From contig NZ_BJYD01000004.1 in assembly GCF_007991335.1 (NCBI RefSeq), positions 1 through 64,000 on the forward strand: a stretch of DNA of 64,000 bases, in the 5' to 3' direction. The notes below the pieces were generated by a model. The model worked only from the letters and a program-made list of their open reading frames with translations. It was not told the DNA's origin and searched no databases. Every line of letters begins with the position of its first letter. Positions within the stretch are counted from its first letter, which is position 1. Positions 36,974 through 47,307 of the stretch are shown piece by piece. The translations under genes and the position numbers were made by a program. The DNA comes from Halobacillus faecis (GTDB taxonomy: Bacteria; Bacillota; Bacilli; Bacillales; Halobacillaceae).

Positions 36974-36993
36974 GAACACCTGTTTTCGTGTTC
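36974..36993 (+). promoter_or_regulatory. Inverted repeat upstream of the bkd promoter
   Basis: GAACAC (36974-36979) and GTGTTC (36988-36993) form a perfect 6-bp inverted repeat, and ATGAAC occurs twice here. It lies just before the sigma-54 promoter with no T run after it, so it is a candidate protein-binding site, possibly for BkdR, rather than a terminator. Confidence 0.4.
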
Positions 36994-37000
36994 GTAGGAG

Positions 37001-37017
37001 TTGGCATGAATATTGCA
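37001..37017 (+). promoter_or_regulatory. Sigma-54 (-24/-12) promoter of the bkd operon
   Basis: TTGGCATG at 37001-37008 and TTGCA at 37013-37017 match TGGCAC-N5-TTGCA with the invariant GG and GC ten bases apart. Predicted start is about 37028, some 17 bp before ptb. Confidence 0.88.
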
Positions 37018-37044
37018 TGTATAGAAGAGGGGAAGAGGTGACGC

Positions 37045-37947
37045 ATGAAAAAGTTAGATGAACTAGTTGATCAAATTGACCGTCGCTCACCGAAAACGGT
37101 CGCTGTTGCTCAAGCAGCAGATGATGAAGTATTGAAGGCAGTAAAATTGGCCCGGGCGTCCAACCTGGCTGAATTCTTTCTTGTAGGAGATCAATCAGAG
37201 ATTGAAAGCAAGTCAAAAGCTGTTGATTTGGATTTATCACAGGAAGGTATTGAAGTGATTCATGCGAGTGAGAAGGATAGTGCACGAGTGGCTGTGAAAG
37301 CTGTTCACTCCGGCGAAGCTCATGTTGTGATGAAAGGCCACATCGATACAAAATCTTTGTTGAAAGCAGTCCTTGATAAAGAGTACGGACTCAGAAAAGG
37401 TTCAGTACTGTCTCATGTGGCTTTGTTTGAAATTCCAGGCAGGGACAAACTGATTTACCTAACTGACGCAGCGATGAATATCGCGCCAAGTCTGGAGGAA
37501 AAAGTACAAATCATCAATAATGCCGTGGAAGTAGCTACACGGGCAGGTTGGGAGAACCCGAAGGTAGCTCCACTAGCAGCGGTAGAAGTAGTAAACCCTT
37601 CCATGACAGCCACTCAAGATGCCGCTATGCTTACGCAAATGAACAGGCGCGGGCAGCTGAAGAACTGTATCGTTGATGGCCCTCTTGCCTTTGACAATGC
37701 TGTTGATCCAAAAGCAGCGGAACAAAAAGGAATTGTATCAGAAGTAGCGGGGCAGGCGGATATCCTCGTTGTGCCATCCATAGAAGTGGCCAATGCCTTG
37801 TACAAGTCATTCATATATTTCGCCAATGGAAAAGTGGCGGGCGTGATCAGTGGGGCTAAAGCTCCAATCGTATTGACGTCGAGAGCAGATGATGCCGAGA
37901 GCAAAATTTATTCACTGGCTTTAGCTTTACAAGCCAGTCAACAATAG
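37045..37947 (+). CDS. ptb: Phosphate butyryltransferase
   Basis: A 300-residue phosphotransacylase-family enzyme converting (branched) acyl-CoA and phosphate to acyl phosphate. Conserved features: [27 protein letters not shown] and the end region [14 protein letters not shown]. With buk it yields ATP from branched acyl-CoA. First gene of the bkd operon, directly behind the sigma-54 promoter, with GAGGTG ribosome site. Usual length. Confidence 0.93.
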   Translation: MKKLDELVDQIDRRSPKTVAVAQAADDEVLKAVKLARASNLAEFFLVGDQSEIESKSKAVDLDLSQEGIEVIHASEKDSARVAVKAVHSGEAHVVMKGHIDTKSLLKAVLDKEYGLRKGSVLSHVALFEIPGRDKLIYLTDAAMNIAPSLEEKVQIINNAVEVATRAGWENPKVAPLAAVEVVNPSMTATQDAAMLTQMNRRGQLKNCIVDGPLAFDNAVDPKAAEQKGIVSEVAGQADILVVPSIEVANALYKSFIYFANGKVAGVISGAKAPIVLTSRADDAESKIYSLALALQASQQ

Positions 37948-37960
37948 GAGGAATCACACA

Positions 37961-39064
37961 ATGAAAATTTTCAGCTATATGCAAGAGTACGATTACGAGC
38001 AGTTGTTATTCTGTCAAGATGAACAATCCGGTTTAAAAGCAATTATCGCCATCCATGATACAACGCTTGGGCCTGCTCTTGGAGGCACACGTATGTGGAC
38101 ATATGCTTCAGAAGACGATGCAGTAGAAGATGCGCTGCGTTTAGCAAAAGGAATGACCTATAAAAATGCGGCCGCTGGCCTGAATCTCGGTGGAGGGAAA
38201 ACGGTCATCATCGGGGATCCTAAAAAAGATAAAAACGAAGAAATGTTCCGTGCTTTCGGTCGTTATATTCAAGGTCTGAATGGCCGCTACATTACTGCAG
38301 AGGATGTAGGAACAACCGTTCAGGATATGGATTTAATTCATGAGGAAACGGATTATGTAACAGGAATCTCCCCTGCCTTTGGTTCTTCAGGAAACCCTTC
38401 ACCAGTAACTGCTTACGGGGTTTACCGTGGGATGAAAGCGGCAGCTAAAGAAGGTTTTGGCACGGATTCCTTAGAAGGAAAAACAGTGGCTGTGCAGGGT
38501 GTTGGAAATGTAGCCTTTACCTTATGCCGTCATCTCCACGAAGAGGGAGCAAATCTTGTTGTAACAGATATCAACAAAGAAGCGGTTCAACGTGCAGTTG
38601 AAGAATTTGGTGCAAAAGCGGTTGATCCGGACGATATTTACAGCGTGGATTGTGACATTTATGCTCCTTGTGCCCTTGGAGCAACGATAAACGATGAAAC
38701 GATTCCTCAACTAAAAGCGAAAGTCATTGCTGGTGCAGCAAATAACCAGTTGAAGGAAACGAAACACGGCGACATTTTGCATGAAAAAGGCATTGTCTAT
38801 ACGCCGGATTATGTGATCAACGCAGGAGGCGTCATCAACGTAGCAGATGAGCTTCACGGATATAATAAAGATCGTGCGATGAAGCGAGTAGAAACGATTT
38901 ATGACAACGTATCTCGCGTCTTTGAGATTTCACGCCGCGATAACATTCCAACATATGCAGCAGCAGACCGTATGGCAGAGGAACGCATTGAGCGTATGCG
39001 TAGATCCCGCAGTCAGTTCCTTCAAAACGGTCAACACATCTTAAGCAGAAGACAGAACGGTTAA
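37961..39064 (+). CDS. bcd: Leucine dehydrogenase
   Basis: A 367-residue Glu/Leu/Phe/Val dehydrogenase-family enzyme: NAD-dependent oxidative deamination of leucine, isoleucine and valine to keto acids. The catalytic lysine region reads [17 protein letters not shown] and the NAD loop [10 protein letters not shown]. Length fits Bacillus enzymes (about 364). Lies 13 bp after ptb. Confidence 0.95.
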   Translation: MKIFSYMQEYDYEQLLFCQDEQSGLKAIIAIHDTTLGPALGGTRMWTYASEDDAVEDALRLAKGMTYKNAAAGLNLGGGKTVIIGDPKKDKNEEMFRAFGRYIQGLNGRYITAEDVGTTVQDMDLIHEETDYVTGISPAFGSSGNPSPVTAYGVYRGMKAAAKEGFGTDSLEGKTVAVQGVGNVAFTLCRHLHEEGANLVVTDINKEAVQRAVEEFGAKAVDPDDIYSVDCDIYAPCALGATINDETIPQLKAKVIAGAANNQLKETKHGDILHEKGIVYTPDYVINAGGVINVADELHGYNKDRAMKRVETIYDNVSRVFEISRRDNIPTYAAADRMAEERIERMRRSRSQFLQNGQHILSRRQNG

Positions 39065-39078
39065 CGGGGGTTTAGGAA

Positions 39079-40164
39079 TTGCAAACACATCGTATTCTGG
39101 TTATCAACCCAGGTTCCACATCTACGAAGATCGGAGTCTTTGATGATCAGGAAGTGGTTTTTGAAAAAACGATCCGTCACTCGGCGGAGGAAATCAATTC
39201 ATTCAAGCGCATCATTGATCAATATGAATTTCGTAAACAGGTCATTCTCGACGAGCTTGACCGTGAAGGCATCAACATCAGCAAGTTGAGTGCTGTCTGC
39301 GGGAGAGGCGGATTGCTGCGTCCTATTGAAGGTGGGACATATGAGGTCAATGAGGCGATGCTTGAAGACTTAAAAAATGGATACAATGGAGAACATGCGT
39401 CAAATCTTGGTGGGATCATTGCCAATGAAATTGCTCAAGGCTTGAACATTGGAGCCTATATCGTCGACCCGGTCGTGGTGGATGAACTCCATGAATTAGC
39501 CCGTGTTTCTGGTGTCCCTGAAATTCCAAGAAAAAGTATCTTTCATGCCTTGAATCAGAAAGCTGTCGCTAGAAGAGCGGCAGCTGATCTTGGTCTGTCC
39601 TATAAGGATGCCCGCCTGATCGTCACTCATATGGGGGGAGGAATCACGGTAGGTGCCCATGTTGGAGGCCGAGTGATTGATGTCAACAATGGTTTACACG
39701 GAGATGGACCTTTCTCCCCTGAACGGGCAGGGACCGTTCCTGCTGGTGACCTTGTTTCCCTATGCTTCTCCGGCCAATATTATCGTGATGAAGTCATGAA
39801 GAAGCTAGTCGGGCAAGGGGGGCTTATGGCGTACTTGGACACAAACGATGCCCGTGAAGTCGAAGAGATGGTTGCTAATGGTGACAAAAAAGCGAAGGTT
39901 GTCTTTGACGCCATGGCTTACCAAATTGCCAAAGAAATCGGAAGCATGAGTGCTGTGATGGAAGGTAAAGTGGATGCGATTGCGCTCACGGGCGGACTTG
40001 CCTACGGGAAAGCGTTCGTTGAAGAGATATCAAAACGTGTGCATTGGATTGCAGATGTCCTTGTGTATCCTGGTGAAAATGAGCTGGAAGCGTTGAATGA
40101 GGGGACGCTGCGTGTCCTTAATAAAGAAGAAGTTCCAAAACAATATCCTAACTTTCAAGAATAG
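39079..40164 (+). CDS. buk: Butyrate kinase
   Basis: A 361-residue acetokinase-family enzyme that makes ATP from (branched) acyl phosphate. Motifs: [14 protein letters not shown] at the start, [23 protein letters not shown] in the middle (longer than quoted here) and ALTGGLAYG near the end. TTG start after GGGGG. Pairs with ptb to conserve energy from branched-chain acyl-CoA. Confidence 0.94.
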   Translation: MQTHRILVINPGSTSTKIGVFDDQEVVFEKTIRHSAEEINSFKRIIDQYEFRKQVILDELDREGINISKLSAVCGRGGLLRPIEGGTYEVNEAMLEDLKNGYNGEHASNLGGIIANEIAQGLNIGAYIVDPVVVDELHELARVSGVPEIPRKSIFHALNQKAVARRAAADLGLSYKDARLIVTHMGGGITVGAHVGGRVIDVNNGLHGDGPFSPERAGTVPAGDLVSLCFSGQYYRDEVMKKLVGQGGLMAYLDTNDAREVEEMVANGDKKAKVVFDAMAYQIAKEIGSMSAVMEGKVDAIALTGGLAYGKAFVEEISKRVHWIADVLVYPGENELEALNEGTLRVLNKEEVPKQYPNFQE

Positions 40165-40179
40165 GAAGGAGAATCCAAG

Positions 40180-41601
40180 GTGGCACAAGAATACGATTTG
40201 GTCATTCTCGGAGGTGGCACAGGCGGTTACGTCGCCGCCATCCGAGCTTCAAAATTAGGTCTGAAAACAGCGATTGTAGAAAAAAGAGAACTTGGTGGGA
40301 CATGCTTACACAGAGGGTGCATCCCTTCAAAAGCATTGCTTCGAAGTGCTGAAGTATTCAAACAGACGAAAGAAGCTGATCGGTATGGAGTTTCAACAGA
40401 AAACCCAACCTTGAATTTTACAAAAGTCCAAGAACGGAAACAATCAATTGTAGACACACTACATAAAGGCGTTCAAGGATTGATGAAAAAAGGAAAGATC
40501 GATGTTTATGAAGGCTTTGGCCGTATCTTAGGTCCTTCTATTTTTTCACCAACAGCCGGAACGATTTCTGTGGAGATGAACAATGGGGAAGAAAACGAAA
40601 TGTTGATCCCAAAAAATGTGTTAGTGGCAACAGGTTCGACTCCGAAATCACTGCCTGGACTTGAAATCGATGGTGAAGTTGTCCTGAGTTCTGATGAAGC
40701 TTTGCATATGAAAGAATTACCTGAATCCATCATCATCGTTGGTGGAGGGGTCATCGGAATCGAGTGGGCCTCAATGCTTGCAGACTTCGGTGTTAAAGTG
40801 ACGGTTCTTGAGTATTTGCCACACATCCTTCCTACCGAAGACGAAGATATTTCCAGGGAAATGTTGAAGCAGATGAAAAAGAAAGGCGTTGACATTGTTA
40901 CAAGCGCTAAGGTCCTTTCTGATACGATCGAAAAAGACACTGGTGTAAAAGTTGATGCAGAAGTGGACGGCGAGACCGTTACTTATGAAGCGGAACGCAT
41001 GCTGGTTTCTGTCGGGAGATCAGCGAACGTTGATAATATCGGTCTTGAAAACACAGACATTCTAGTCGAAAACGGGGTAGTTCAAACTAATAATGTCTAC
41101 CAGACGAAAGAAAGCCACATTTATGCAATTGGTGATGTCATCGGTGGCATGCAGCTGGCTCACGTAGCCTCTCATGAAGGGATGATTGCAGTCGAACATA
41201 TGGCTGATCAAAACCCTCATCCGATGAATCAGGATCAAGTGCCATCCTGTATCTACTCCAACCCTGAAGTCTCAAGTGTCGGTTTGACGGAAAAAGCGGC
41301 AAAAGAAAAAGGGTTTGATGTAAAAGTAGGCAAGTTCCCATTCCAAGCGATCGGTAAAGCGCTCGTACACGGAGAGACCGATGGCTTTGTCAAAATCGTT
41401 GCCGACAAAGAAACGGATGATGTATTAGGCGTGCATATGATTGGACCGCATGTAACAGACATGATTTCAGAAGCAGCCTTGGCTCAAGTTCTTGATGCCA
41501 CGCCTTGGGAAATCGCTGAAACGATTCACCCACACCCAACGCTCTCTGAAGCGATCGGGGAAGCGGCTATGGCCGTCGACGGAAATCAAATCCACGGATA
41601 A
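40180..41601 (+). CDS. lpdV: Dihydrolipoyl dehydrogenase (E3) of the branched-chain complex
   Basis: A 473-residue flavoprotein disulfide reductase. FAD motif GGGTGGYVAAIRA, redox pair GGTCLHRGCIPSK (two Cys), NAD motif GGGVIGIEWASML and C-terminal HPHPTLSE with the active-site His. It reoxidises lipoyl groups on E2. GTG start after AGGAAGGA. Dedicated E3 of the bkd operon; the cell likely has another for PDH. Confidence 0.94.
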   Translation: MAQEYDLVILGGGTGGYVAAIRASKLGLKTAIVEKRELGGTCLHRGCIPSKALLRSAEVFKQTKEADRYGVSTENPTLNFTKVQERKQSIVDTLHKGVQGLMKKGKIDVYEGFGRILGPSIFSPTAGTISVEMNNGEENEMLIPKNVLVATGSTPKSLPGLEIDGEVVLSSDEALHMKELPESIIIVGGGVIGIEWASMLADFGVKVTVLEYLPHILPTEDEDISREMLKQMKKKGVDIVTSAKVLSDTIEKDTGVKVDAEVDGETVTYEAERMLVSVGRSANVDNIGLENTDILVENGVVQTNNVYQTKESHIYAIGDVIGGMQLAHVASHEGMIAVEHMADQNPHPMNQDQVPSCIYSNPEVSSVGLTEKAAKEKGFDVKVGKFPFQAIGKALVHGETDGFVKIVADKETDDVLGVHMIGPHVTDMISEAALAQVLDATPWEIAETIHPHPTLSEAIGEAAMAVDGNQIHG

Positions 41602-41620
41602 ATAAGAAGGAGGGATCCTC

Positions 41621-42613
41621 ATGGCTGAAAATCGCCATAAAGCTCTAGGCTTAAGTGATGATCAAGTGTTGGACATGTTTCGCACGATGTTGTTAGCAAG
41701 AAGAATTGATGAACGGATGTGGTTATTGAACCGCGCAGGTAAGATCCCATTCGTCATTTCCTGTCAAGGTCAGGAAGCTGCCCAAGTAGGTGCTTCCTAC
41801 GCTCTTGATCGTGAAAAAGATTATGCTCTGCCTTACTATCGTGACATGGGAGTTGTTCTGTCATTCGGTATGACCGCTCAAGATTTGATGCTCTCTGGTT
41901 TTGCAAAAGCAGAAGATCCGAACTCAGGTGGACGCCAAATGCCAGGTCACTTTGGTCAAAAGAAAAACCGAATTGTAACCGGTTCATCACCTGTTACTAC
42001 ACAAGTGCCGCACGCCGTAGGTATCGCACTTGCAGGGAAGATGGAGAAGAAAGACTTCGTCTCTCTGGTAACATTCGGAGAAGGTTCTTCCAACCAGGGT
42101 GATTTCCATGAAGGAGCGAACTTTGCTGGTGTACACAAGCTTCCTGTTATCTTTATGGTTGAAAACAATAAATATGCCATTTCTGTTCCGGTATCGAAAC
42201 AGTTGGCCTGTGAAAAAGTTTCTGACCGCGCTATCGGTTATGGTATGCCAGGTTTCACCGTAGATGGCAATGATCCTCTAGCTGTTTATGAAGCGGTGAA
42301 AGCAGCAGCGGATCGTGGCCGTAATGGAGAAGGACCGACACTAATCGAGACTGTTTCCTACCGTCTCACACCACACTCCAGTGACGATGATGACCGTACG
42401 TATCGGGAGCGCGAAGAAGTGGATGAAGCGAAGAAAAAGGATTCGATCGTCACTTTTGCCCAATACTTGCGTGACACCGGTGTCCTGACGGATGAGAAGG
42501 AAAAAGAAATGAATGACGAAATCAGTGAAATCGTCAATGAAGCGACTGACTATGCCGAGAATGCGGCCTACGCGGAAGCGGAATCAGCCATGAAATATGT
42601 GTACGAAGAGTAA
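41621..42613 (+). CDS. bkdAA: Branched-chain 2-oxo acid dehydrogenase E1 alpha
   Basis: A 330-residue ThDP-dependent alpha subunit. The phosphate/Mg site GEGSSNQGDFHEGANF and the downstream VENNKYAISVP are clear, as is the SYRLTPHSSDDD loop. With BkdAB it decarboxylates keto acids from Leu, Ile and Val and loads the acyl group on E2. AAGGAGGG ribosome site. Confidence 0.95.
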   Translation: MAENRHKALGLSDDQVLDMFRTMLLARRIDERMWLLNRAGKIPFVISCQGQEAAQVGASYALDREKDYALPYYRDMGVVLSFGMTAQDLMLSGFAKAEDPNSGGRQMPGHFGQKKNRIVTGSSPVTTQVPHAVGIALAGKMEKKDFVSLVTFGEGSSNQGDFHEGANFAGVHKLPVIFMVENNKYAISVPVSKQLACEKVSDRAIGYGMPGFTVDGNDPLAVYEAVKAAADRGRNGEGPTLIETVSYRLTPHSSDDDDRTYREREEVDEAKKKDSIVTFAQYLRDTGVLTDEKEKEMNDEISEIVNEATDYAENAAYAEAESAMKYVYEE

Positions 42614-42628
42614 GGAGGGGGAGCAATA

Positions 42629-43612
42629 ATGGCAGTTATATCTTATATTCAAGCCGTCACTCAAGCTTTGAAAGAAGAAATGAAGCGGGATGAAAAAGTG
42701 TTCGTCCTTGGTGAAGATGTTGGAAAACGCGGGGGCGTATTCCGCGCGACAGATGGTCTTTACGATGAATTTGGTGAAGACAGAGTTCTTGATACGCCAC
42801 TAGCTGAATCTGCAATCGCAGGAGTTGGGATCGGTGCAGCGATGTACGGCATGCGTCCGGTAGCCGAAATGCAGTTCGCTGATTTTATCATGCCGGCGGT
42901 CAACCAGATTATTTCAGAAGCCGCTAAAATCCGTTACCGTTCCAATAACGATTGGAGTGCATCAATTACCATTCGCGCCCCTTATGGCGGCGGTGTCCAT
43001 GGAGCCCTTTACCATTCCCAATCCGTTGAAGCGGTTTTCGCGAATCAGCCAGGATTGAAAATTGTGATGCCATCGACTCCTTATGACGTCAAAGGTTTAT
43101 TAAAAGCGTCGATCCGTGATAATGATCCGGTCCTTTTCTTTGAACATAAACGTGCCTACCGTCTGATTAAAGGTGAAGTGCCTGATGAGGATTATACGCT
43201 TCCAATCGGTAAAGCAGATGTGAAGCGCGAAGGTTCGGATATTACGGTTATTACTTACGGCCTATGCGTTCACTTTGCATTGCAGGCAGCAGAGAAGCTG
43301 GCTGAAGAAGGCATTGATGCACATATTCTTGATTTACGTACCGTGTATCCACTTGATAAAGAAGGAATCATCGAAGCAGCATCCAAAACGGGTAAAGTCC
43401 TGCTTGTAACTGAGGATAATAAAGAAGGTGGAATCATCTCAGAGGTATCCGCCATCATTAGTGAGAACTGCCTATTCGACCTTGATGCTCCTGTTCAGCG
43501 ACTGGCTGGGCCGGATGTTCCATCCATGCCCTATGCTCCAACGATGGAGAAGTACTTCATGATGAATCCAGATAAAGTAGAAAAAGCGATGAGAGATCTC
43601 GCGGAATTTTAA
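42629..43612 (+). CDS. bkdAB: Branched-chain 2-oxo acid dehydrogenase E1 beta
   Basis: A 327-residue beta subunit with LGEDVGKRGGVFRAT, DTPLAESAIAGVGIGAA, RAPYGGGVHGALYHSQS and a C-terminal DLRTVYPLDKE domain. Forms the alpha2beta2 E1 with BkdAA, 15 bp upstream. AAGGAGGGGG ribosome site. Confidence 0.95.
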   Translation: MAVISYIQAVTQALKEEMKRDEKVFVLGEDVGKRGGVFRATDGLYDEFGEDRVLDTPLAESAIAGVGIGAAMYGMRPVAEMQFADFIMPAVNQIISEAAKIRYRSNNDWSASITIRAPYGGGVHGALYHSQSVEAVFANQPGLKIVMPSTPYDVKGLLKASIRDNDPVLFFEHKRAYRLIKGEVPDEDYTLPIGKADVKREGSDITVITYGLCVHFALQAAEKLAEEGIDAHILDLRTVYPLDKEGIIEAASKTGKVLLVTEDNKEGGIISEVSAIISENCLFDLDAPVQRLAGPDVPSMPYAPTMEKYFMMNPDKVEKAMRDLAEF

Positions 43613-43631
43613 TTGAAGGAGGAGATTTCCT

Positions 43632-44948
43632 GTGGGTTTAGAAAAAATCAATATGCCTCAGCTTGGTGAAAGTGTCACAGAAGGAACGATCAGTACATGG
43701 CTTGTCCAGCCTGGAGATCAGGTGAATAAATACGATCCCATTGCAGAAGTCATGACAGACAAAGTGAACGCAGAAGTCCCGTCTTCTTTTTCCGGGGAGA
43801 TCAAAGAACTCGTCGCATCTGAAGGAGATACCATTGAAGTCGGCGAACTCATGTGTTACATCGAAGTAGAAGGAGCAGGGTCTGCGGAAGAACCTAAAAA
43901 GGAAGAGAATAAGCAAGCGCCTGCCCAAGAAACGCCTGTACCTGAAGAAAAGTCAACAGCTTCCACGAAGCCTGAGAAAAAGCAGGATAAAGGCAATAAA
44001 AAGCGATATTCTCCAGCAGTTATGACGCTTGCTCAGGAACATGATATTGACTTGAATCAAGTCGATGGTTCCGGTCGCGGTGGTCGGATTACGCGTAAAG
44101 ATATCGAGGAAATCATCGCAAGCGGAGATATACCAAAAGAAGGGGAAGCAAAAGCTGATGCGCCTGCCGAACAACCGGCACAAGCAGAGCAGAAAGCTGC
44201 TCCAACACCTGCCCCATCCACACAAACGCCGAATGTACAAGCCGGTGAAGGAGACATTGAAATCCCTGTTACTGGTGTCCGTAAAGCCATTGCAGCGAAC
44301 ATGGTGAAGTCCAAGACAGAAATCCCTCATGCCTGGATGATGGTTGAAGTGGATGTCACGAATTTGGTTGAACTTCGTAATGCTAAGAAAAACCAATTCA
44401 AACAACAGGAAGGTTTCAGCTTAACTTATTTCGCTTTCTTTGTGAAAGCTGTTGCTCAAGCATTGAAAGAATATCCACAATTAAACAGTATGTGGGCAGG
44501 AGACAAAATCATCCAGCGCAAAGCGATCAACTTGAACATCGCCGTGGCTAAAGATGACCAATTGTTCGTCCCTGTTATCAGAGATGCCGATGAAAAGAGC
44601 ATTAAAGGAATTGCAAAAGACATTACAGACCTTGCCGGCAAAGCTCGCCAAGGCAAGCTGACATCGAAAGATATGGAAGGCGGTACATTCACCGTCAATA
44701 ACACAGGTTCTTTCGGTTCCGTTCAGTCCATGGGTGTCATTAACCACCCTCAGGCTGCTATTTTGCAAGTGGAATCCATTGTGAAAAAGCCGGTTTACCA
44801 AAATGGTATGTTCGGAGCGCGTGACATGGTCAACCTATGCCTATCCCTAGACCACAGGGTTCTTGACGGACTTGTTGCCGGCAACTTCCTTGCTCGCGTG
44901 AAAGAGATCTTGGAAAAAATGTCAGAAGACAACACATCGGTATATTAA
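43632..44948 (+). CDS. bkdB: Branched-chain 2-oxo acid dehydrogenase E2 (lipoyl acyltransferase)
   Basis: A 438-residue E2. One lipoyl domain (1-77, lipoyl Lys in VMTDKVNAE), an Ala/Pro/Glu-rich linker, the E1/E3-binding domain (about 115-155, SPAVMTLAQEHDIDL...GRGGRITRKDI), another flexible linker, and the catalytic domain (about 205-438) ending with SLDHRVLDG. GTG start. Last gene of the operon; a terminator follows. Confidence 0.95.
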   Translation: MGLEKINMPQLGESVTEGTISTWLVQPGDQVNKYDPIAEVMTDKVNAEVPSSFSGEIKELVASEGDTIEVGELMCYIEVEGAGSAEEPKKEENKQAPAQETPVPEEKSTASTKPEKKQDKGNKKRYSPAVMTLAQEHDIDLNQVDGSGRGGRITRKDIEEIIASGDIPKEGEAKADAPAEQPAQAEQKAAPTPAPSTQTPNVQAGEGDIEIPVTGVRKAIAANMVKSKTEIPHAWMMVEVDVTNLVELRNAKKNQFKQQEGFSLTYFAFFVKAVAQALKEYPQLNSMWAGDKIIQRKAINLNIAVAKDDQLFVPVIRDADEKSIKGIAKDITDLAGKARQGKLTSKDMEGGTFTVNNTGSFGSVQSMGVINHPQAAILQVESIVKKPVYQNGMFGARDMVNLCLSLDHRVLDGLVAGNFLARVKEILEKMSEDNTSVY

Positions 44949-44954
44949 GTGAAA

Positions 44955-44991
44955 AAAGGCTATCCTCCACTTGTGAGGATAGCTTTTTTTA
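44955..44991 (+). terminator. Terminator of the bkd operon
   Basis: GCTATCCTC (44959-44967) pairs with GAGGATAGC (44975-44983), then seven T. Confidence 0.9.
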
Positions 44992-45038
44992 AATATAAAT
45001 TCTGTTAAAGACTATGGTTCAAAAAAAATGAAACAAGC

Positions 45039-45530
45039 TTAATGGTGAATAGTAATACTTTTTTCAAAAGCCATTCCCAGATAATTATAATGTATGATCA
45101 CTTCACTTATTTCTTTATGGTTAATGATGCTTAAACCGTAGCTGTTATCTTTTTCAGTAGCGGTACCATTGTTCACCTTTTCTATTTGTGATGATGGAGA
45201 AGTATTCGGCTTAATGATCACGTCCTGGATATCGGTCAGCCCATACTCTTCCGCCTCCCCATCAAAGCTGTCTGCTACGATAAAACCTTTGAGTGGATGG
45301 CTTACCTGAACTTTTTTATCCAATGGTTCTTCATTCATATTTATTCGCACATCCTCGATTTTTATATTACTGAATCCATTATTTCCGATACTAATAACTA
45401 CGGACTGTTTATCTGCCGAAGAACCAATCGTTCCACTTACTAATGGTGTATGAAACTTAATAAAAGAGAAAAGTCCAATCGAGCACACGAAAATGATCAT
45501 CAGAACGATCATCATATTTCTTTTTGTCAA
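45039..45530 (-). CDS. Exported or membrane-anchored protein of unknown function
   Basis: A 163-residue protein I do not recognise. An N-terminal hydrophobic segment (about 6-24) after Met-Thr-Lys-Arg is a signal peptide or anchor. The rest is polar and beta-rich, with SVVISIGNNGFSNIKIEDVRIN and a final VIIHYNYLGMAFEKSITI, suggesting an immunoglobulin-like extracytoplasmic fold (inference). TTG start after AGGAGGAGGAG. Single gene, convergent with bkdB; not present at this place in Bacillus subtilis, so probably accessory. Confidence 0.65.
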   Translation of the reverse strand: MTKRNMMIVLMIIFVCSIGLFSFIKFHTPLVSGTIGSSADKQSVVISIGNNGFSNIKIEDVRINMNEEPLDKKVQVSHPLKGFIVADSFDGEAEEYGLTDIQDVIIKPNTSPSSQIEKVNNGTATEKDNSYGLSIINHKEISEVIIHYNYLGMAFEKSITIHH

Positions 45531-45695
45531 GTCTCCTCCTCCTTTTGTCAGCTCACTTCTCTATTTGTATAAAGCATGATGTTTAGACCGCGCCTTCATT
45601 GCCTTCAGTTAAATAAGCGTATCATACGTTTCTTATGCTTAAGAAGTCATACTAGTTTAAACCTTGGTTTTCTTCTTCTTAACTAGACAATTCAA

Positions 45696-45724
45696 TTGAA
45701 AGATGTCAGATATCTTGGTAAAAT
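45696..45724 (+). promoter_or_regulatory. Probable promoter of the bacilliredoxin gene
   Basis: TTGAAA (45696-45701), a 17-bp spacer and TAAAAT (45719-45724) with an extended TG. Confidence 0.5.
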
Positions 45725-45757
45725 GTTCATAGCATTTCTATAAAGGGGCCATGTCAA

Positions 45758-46189
45758 ATGGATTTTAATATTTTTATGAACGATGTTGTTTCAAAAGCAC
45801 GTGAAGAAATTACACAAGCAGGGTATACGGAACTGACGACACCTGAAGGCGTCGATCAGGCTCTAAATAAAGAAGGTACGACACTTGTGATGATCAATTC
45901 TGTATGTGGATGTGCAGGCGGTATTGCCCGTCCGGCGGCTGCTCATGCGATTCACTACGATAAGCGCCCGGATCATCTAGTTACTGTTTTTGCTGGGCAG
46001 GACCGTGAAGCGACAGATCGTGCTCGCGAATATTTTGAAGGTTATCCTCCTTCTTCTCCATCTTTTGCGCTATTAAAGGATGGCAAAATCCAGACAATGG
46101 TCGAGCGTCACGACATTGAAGGTTTTGAACCGATGGAAGTCATCGGAAAGCTTCAGCGCAGTTTTGAAGAGTATTGTGAGGAAGTATAA
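45758..46189 (+). CDS. brxB: BrxA/BrxB family bacilliredoxin (YqiW)
   Basis: A 143-residue thioredoxin-like protein with the CGC active-site motif at Cys50-Gly-Cys52 ([13 protein letters not shown]). Bacilliredoxins remove bacillithiol from mixed disulfides after oxidative stress. Position after bkd matches Bacillus subtilis yqiW (BrxB). AAAGGGG ribosome site; its own promoter and terminator are visible. Confidence 0.92.
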   Translation: MDFNIFMNDVVSKAREEITQAGYTELTTPEGVDQALNKEGTTLVMINSVCGCAGGIARPAAAHAIHYDKRPDHLVTVFAGQDREATDRAREYFEGYPPSSPSFALLKDGKIQTMVERHDIEGFEPMEVIGKLQRSFEEYCEEV

Positions 46190-46205
46190 GAATACAATAA
46201 GCGTA

Positions 46206-46238
46206 GGATCTTTGTTTATAAAGCAAAGATCCTTTTTT
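46206..46238 (+). terminator. Terminator of brxB
   Basis: GGATCTTTG (46206-46214) pairs with CAAAGATCC (46224-46232), then T run. Confidence 0.85.
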
Positions 46239-46320
46239 ACGTAATGGCCGTATATACATAACCGGATGCCTAACTTTAAGCAGGTATCGCTATATTGAAA
46301 GAACAGGAGTGAAGATAGGA

Positions 46321-47271
46321 TTGAAAATAGGATATCGTACCATTAAGACGGCACTGGGAACACCATTTGCCATATGGGTTGCTCAGATGCTTCAGCTTGA
46401 GAATTTCGCTTCAGCAGGGATCTTAACCATTCTCTGTATCCAAATTACGAGAAAACGTTCCTTCTTAAGTGCGTGGCACCGTTTTTCCGCTTGTTTATTA
46501 GCGATGGGGTTTTCTTTCGCTTTTTTTGAGTTATTAGGATACAACCCCATTTCAATCGGATTGATGTTATTTGCTTTTATTCCGACGACGGTATTGTTCA
46601 AAATCACACCTGGAATTGTAACCAGCTCAGTGATCATCCTTCACCTCTATGGTTCAGGGGATATTGGCTGGAGCATTATATGGAACGAAGTGTTGCTCAT
46701 TACAGTAGGGATAGGAACAGCCTTGCTGTTGAATTTATATATGCCTAGCCTGGAGAAAAAGTTGAATCAGTACCGAAGGCAGGTGGAAAGTAACTTTTCC
46801 ATTATCTTGAGGGAAATTGCGCAATTCTTACGAAATGGCGACAATGATTGGACAGGCAAGGAGTTAACGGAGACCGCTAATCTTTTGGAGAAAGCCAAAT
46901 CTCTCTCCTATCGTGACGTAGAAAACCATTTGCTGCGTTCCCATAATCATTTTTATCACTATTTTCATATGCGGACCAAACAGTTTGAACTCCTGGAACG
47001 CATGCTTCCTCTCGTCAGTCGTATTTCGTCCTCTGACATCCATGGTGTTCGCATGGCGGAGTTTTTCGATGATTTGGCTGATGCGGTTCATCCCGGGAAT
47101 ACGGCTGTGATCTATTTGAGGATGTTAAAAGAAATGAAAGAAGATTTTCGTGAGGATCGACTTCCGGAAACTCGGGAAGAGTTTGAAGTAAGAGCGAGCC
47201 TTTTCCATTTATTAAATGAAATAGAGGACTATCTGATCATTAAGCGATCGTTCAAGAAGAGTGATGTATAG
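46321..47271 (+). CDS. yqjA: Aromatic acid exporter family (DUF939-type) membrane protein
   Basis: About 316 residues: several N-terminal membrane helices (about 5-150), then a soluble helical C-terminal domain (about 160-316). This is the layout of the ArAE_1/DUF939 family represented by YqjA in Bacillus subtilis. The transported compound is unknown. The frame opens with GTG at 46309, but the TTG at 46321, giving MKIGYRTIKTALGT, agrees better with relatives and with AGGAGTG upstream. The choice is not certain. Confidence 0.75.
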   Translation: MKIGYRTIKTALGTPFAIWVAQMLQLENFASAGILTILCIQITRKRSFLSAWHRFSACLLAMGFSFAFFELLGYNPISIGLMLFAFIPTTVLFKITPGIVTSSVIILHLYGSGDIGWSIIWNEVLLITVGIGTALLLNLYMPSLEKKLNQYRRQVESNFSIILREIAQFLRNGDNDWTGKELTETANLLEKAKSLSYRDVENHLLRSHNHFYHYFHMRTKQFELLERMLPLVSRISSSDIHGVRMAEFFDDLADAVHPGNTAVIYLRMLKEMKEDFREDRLPETREEFEVRASLFHLLNEIEDYLIIKRSFKKSDV

Positions 47272-47307
47272 GGGGGAACCGTGAGGGGAAACTTTTAGTA
47301 AAAGAGG

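Noticed and set aside
36974-36993. Terminator of bkdR
   Set aside because: The hairpin arms are only 6 bp and no T run follows.
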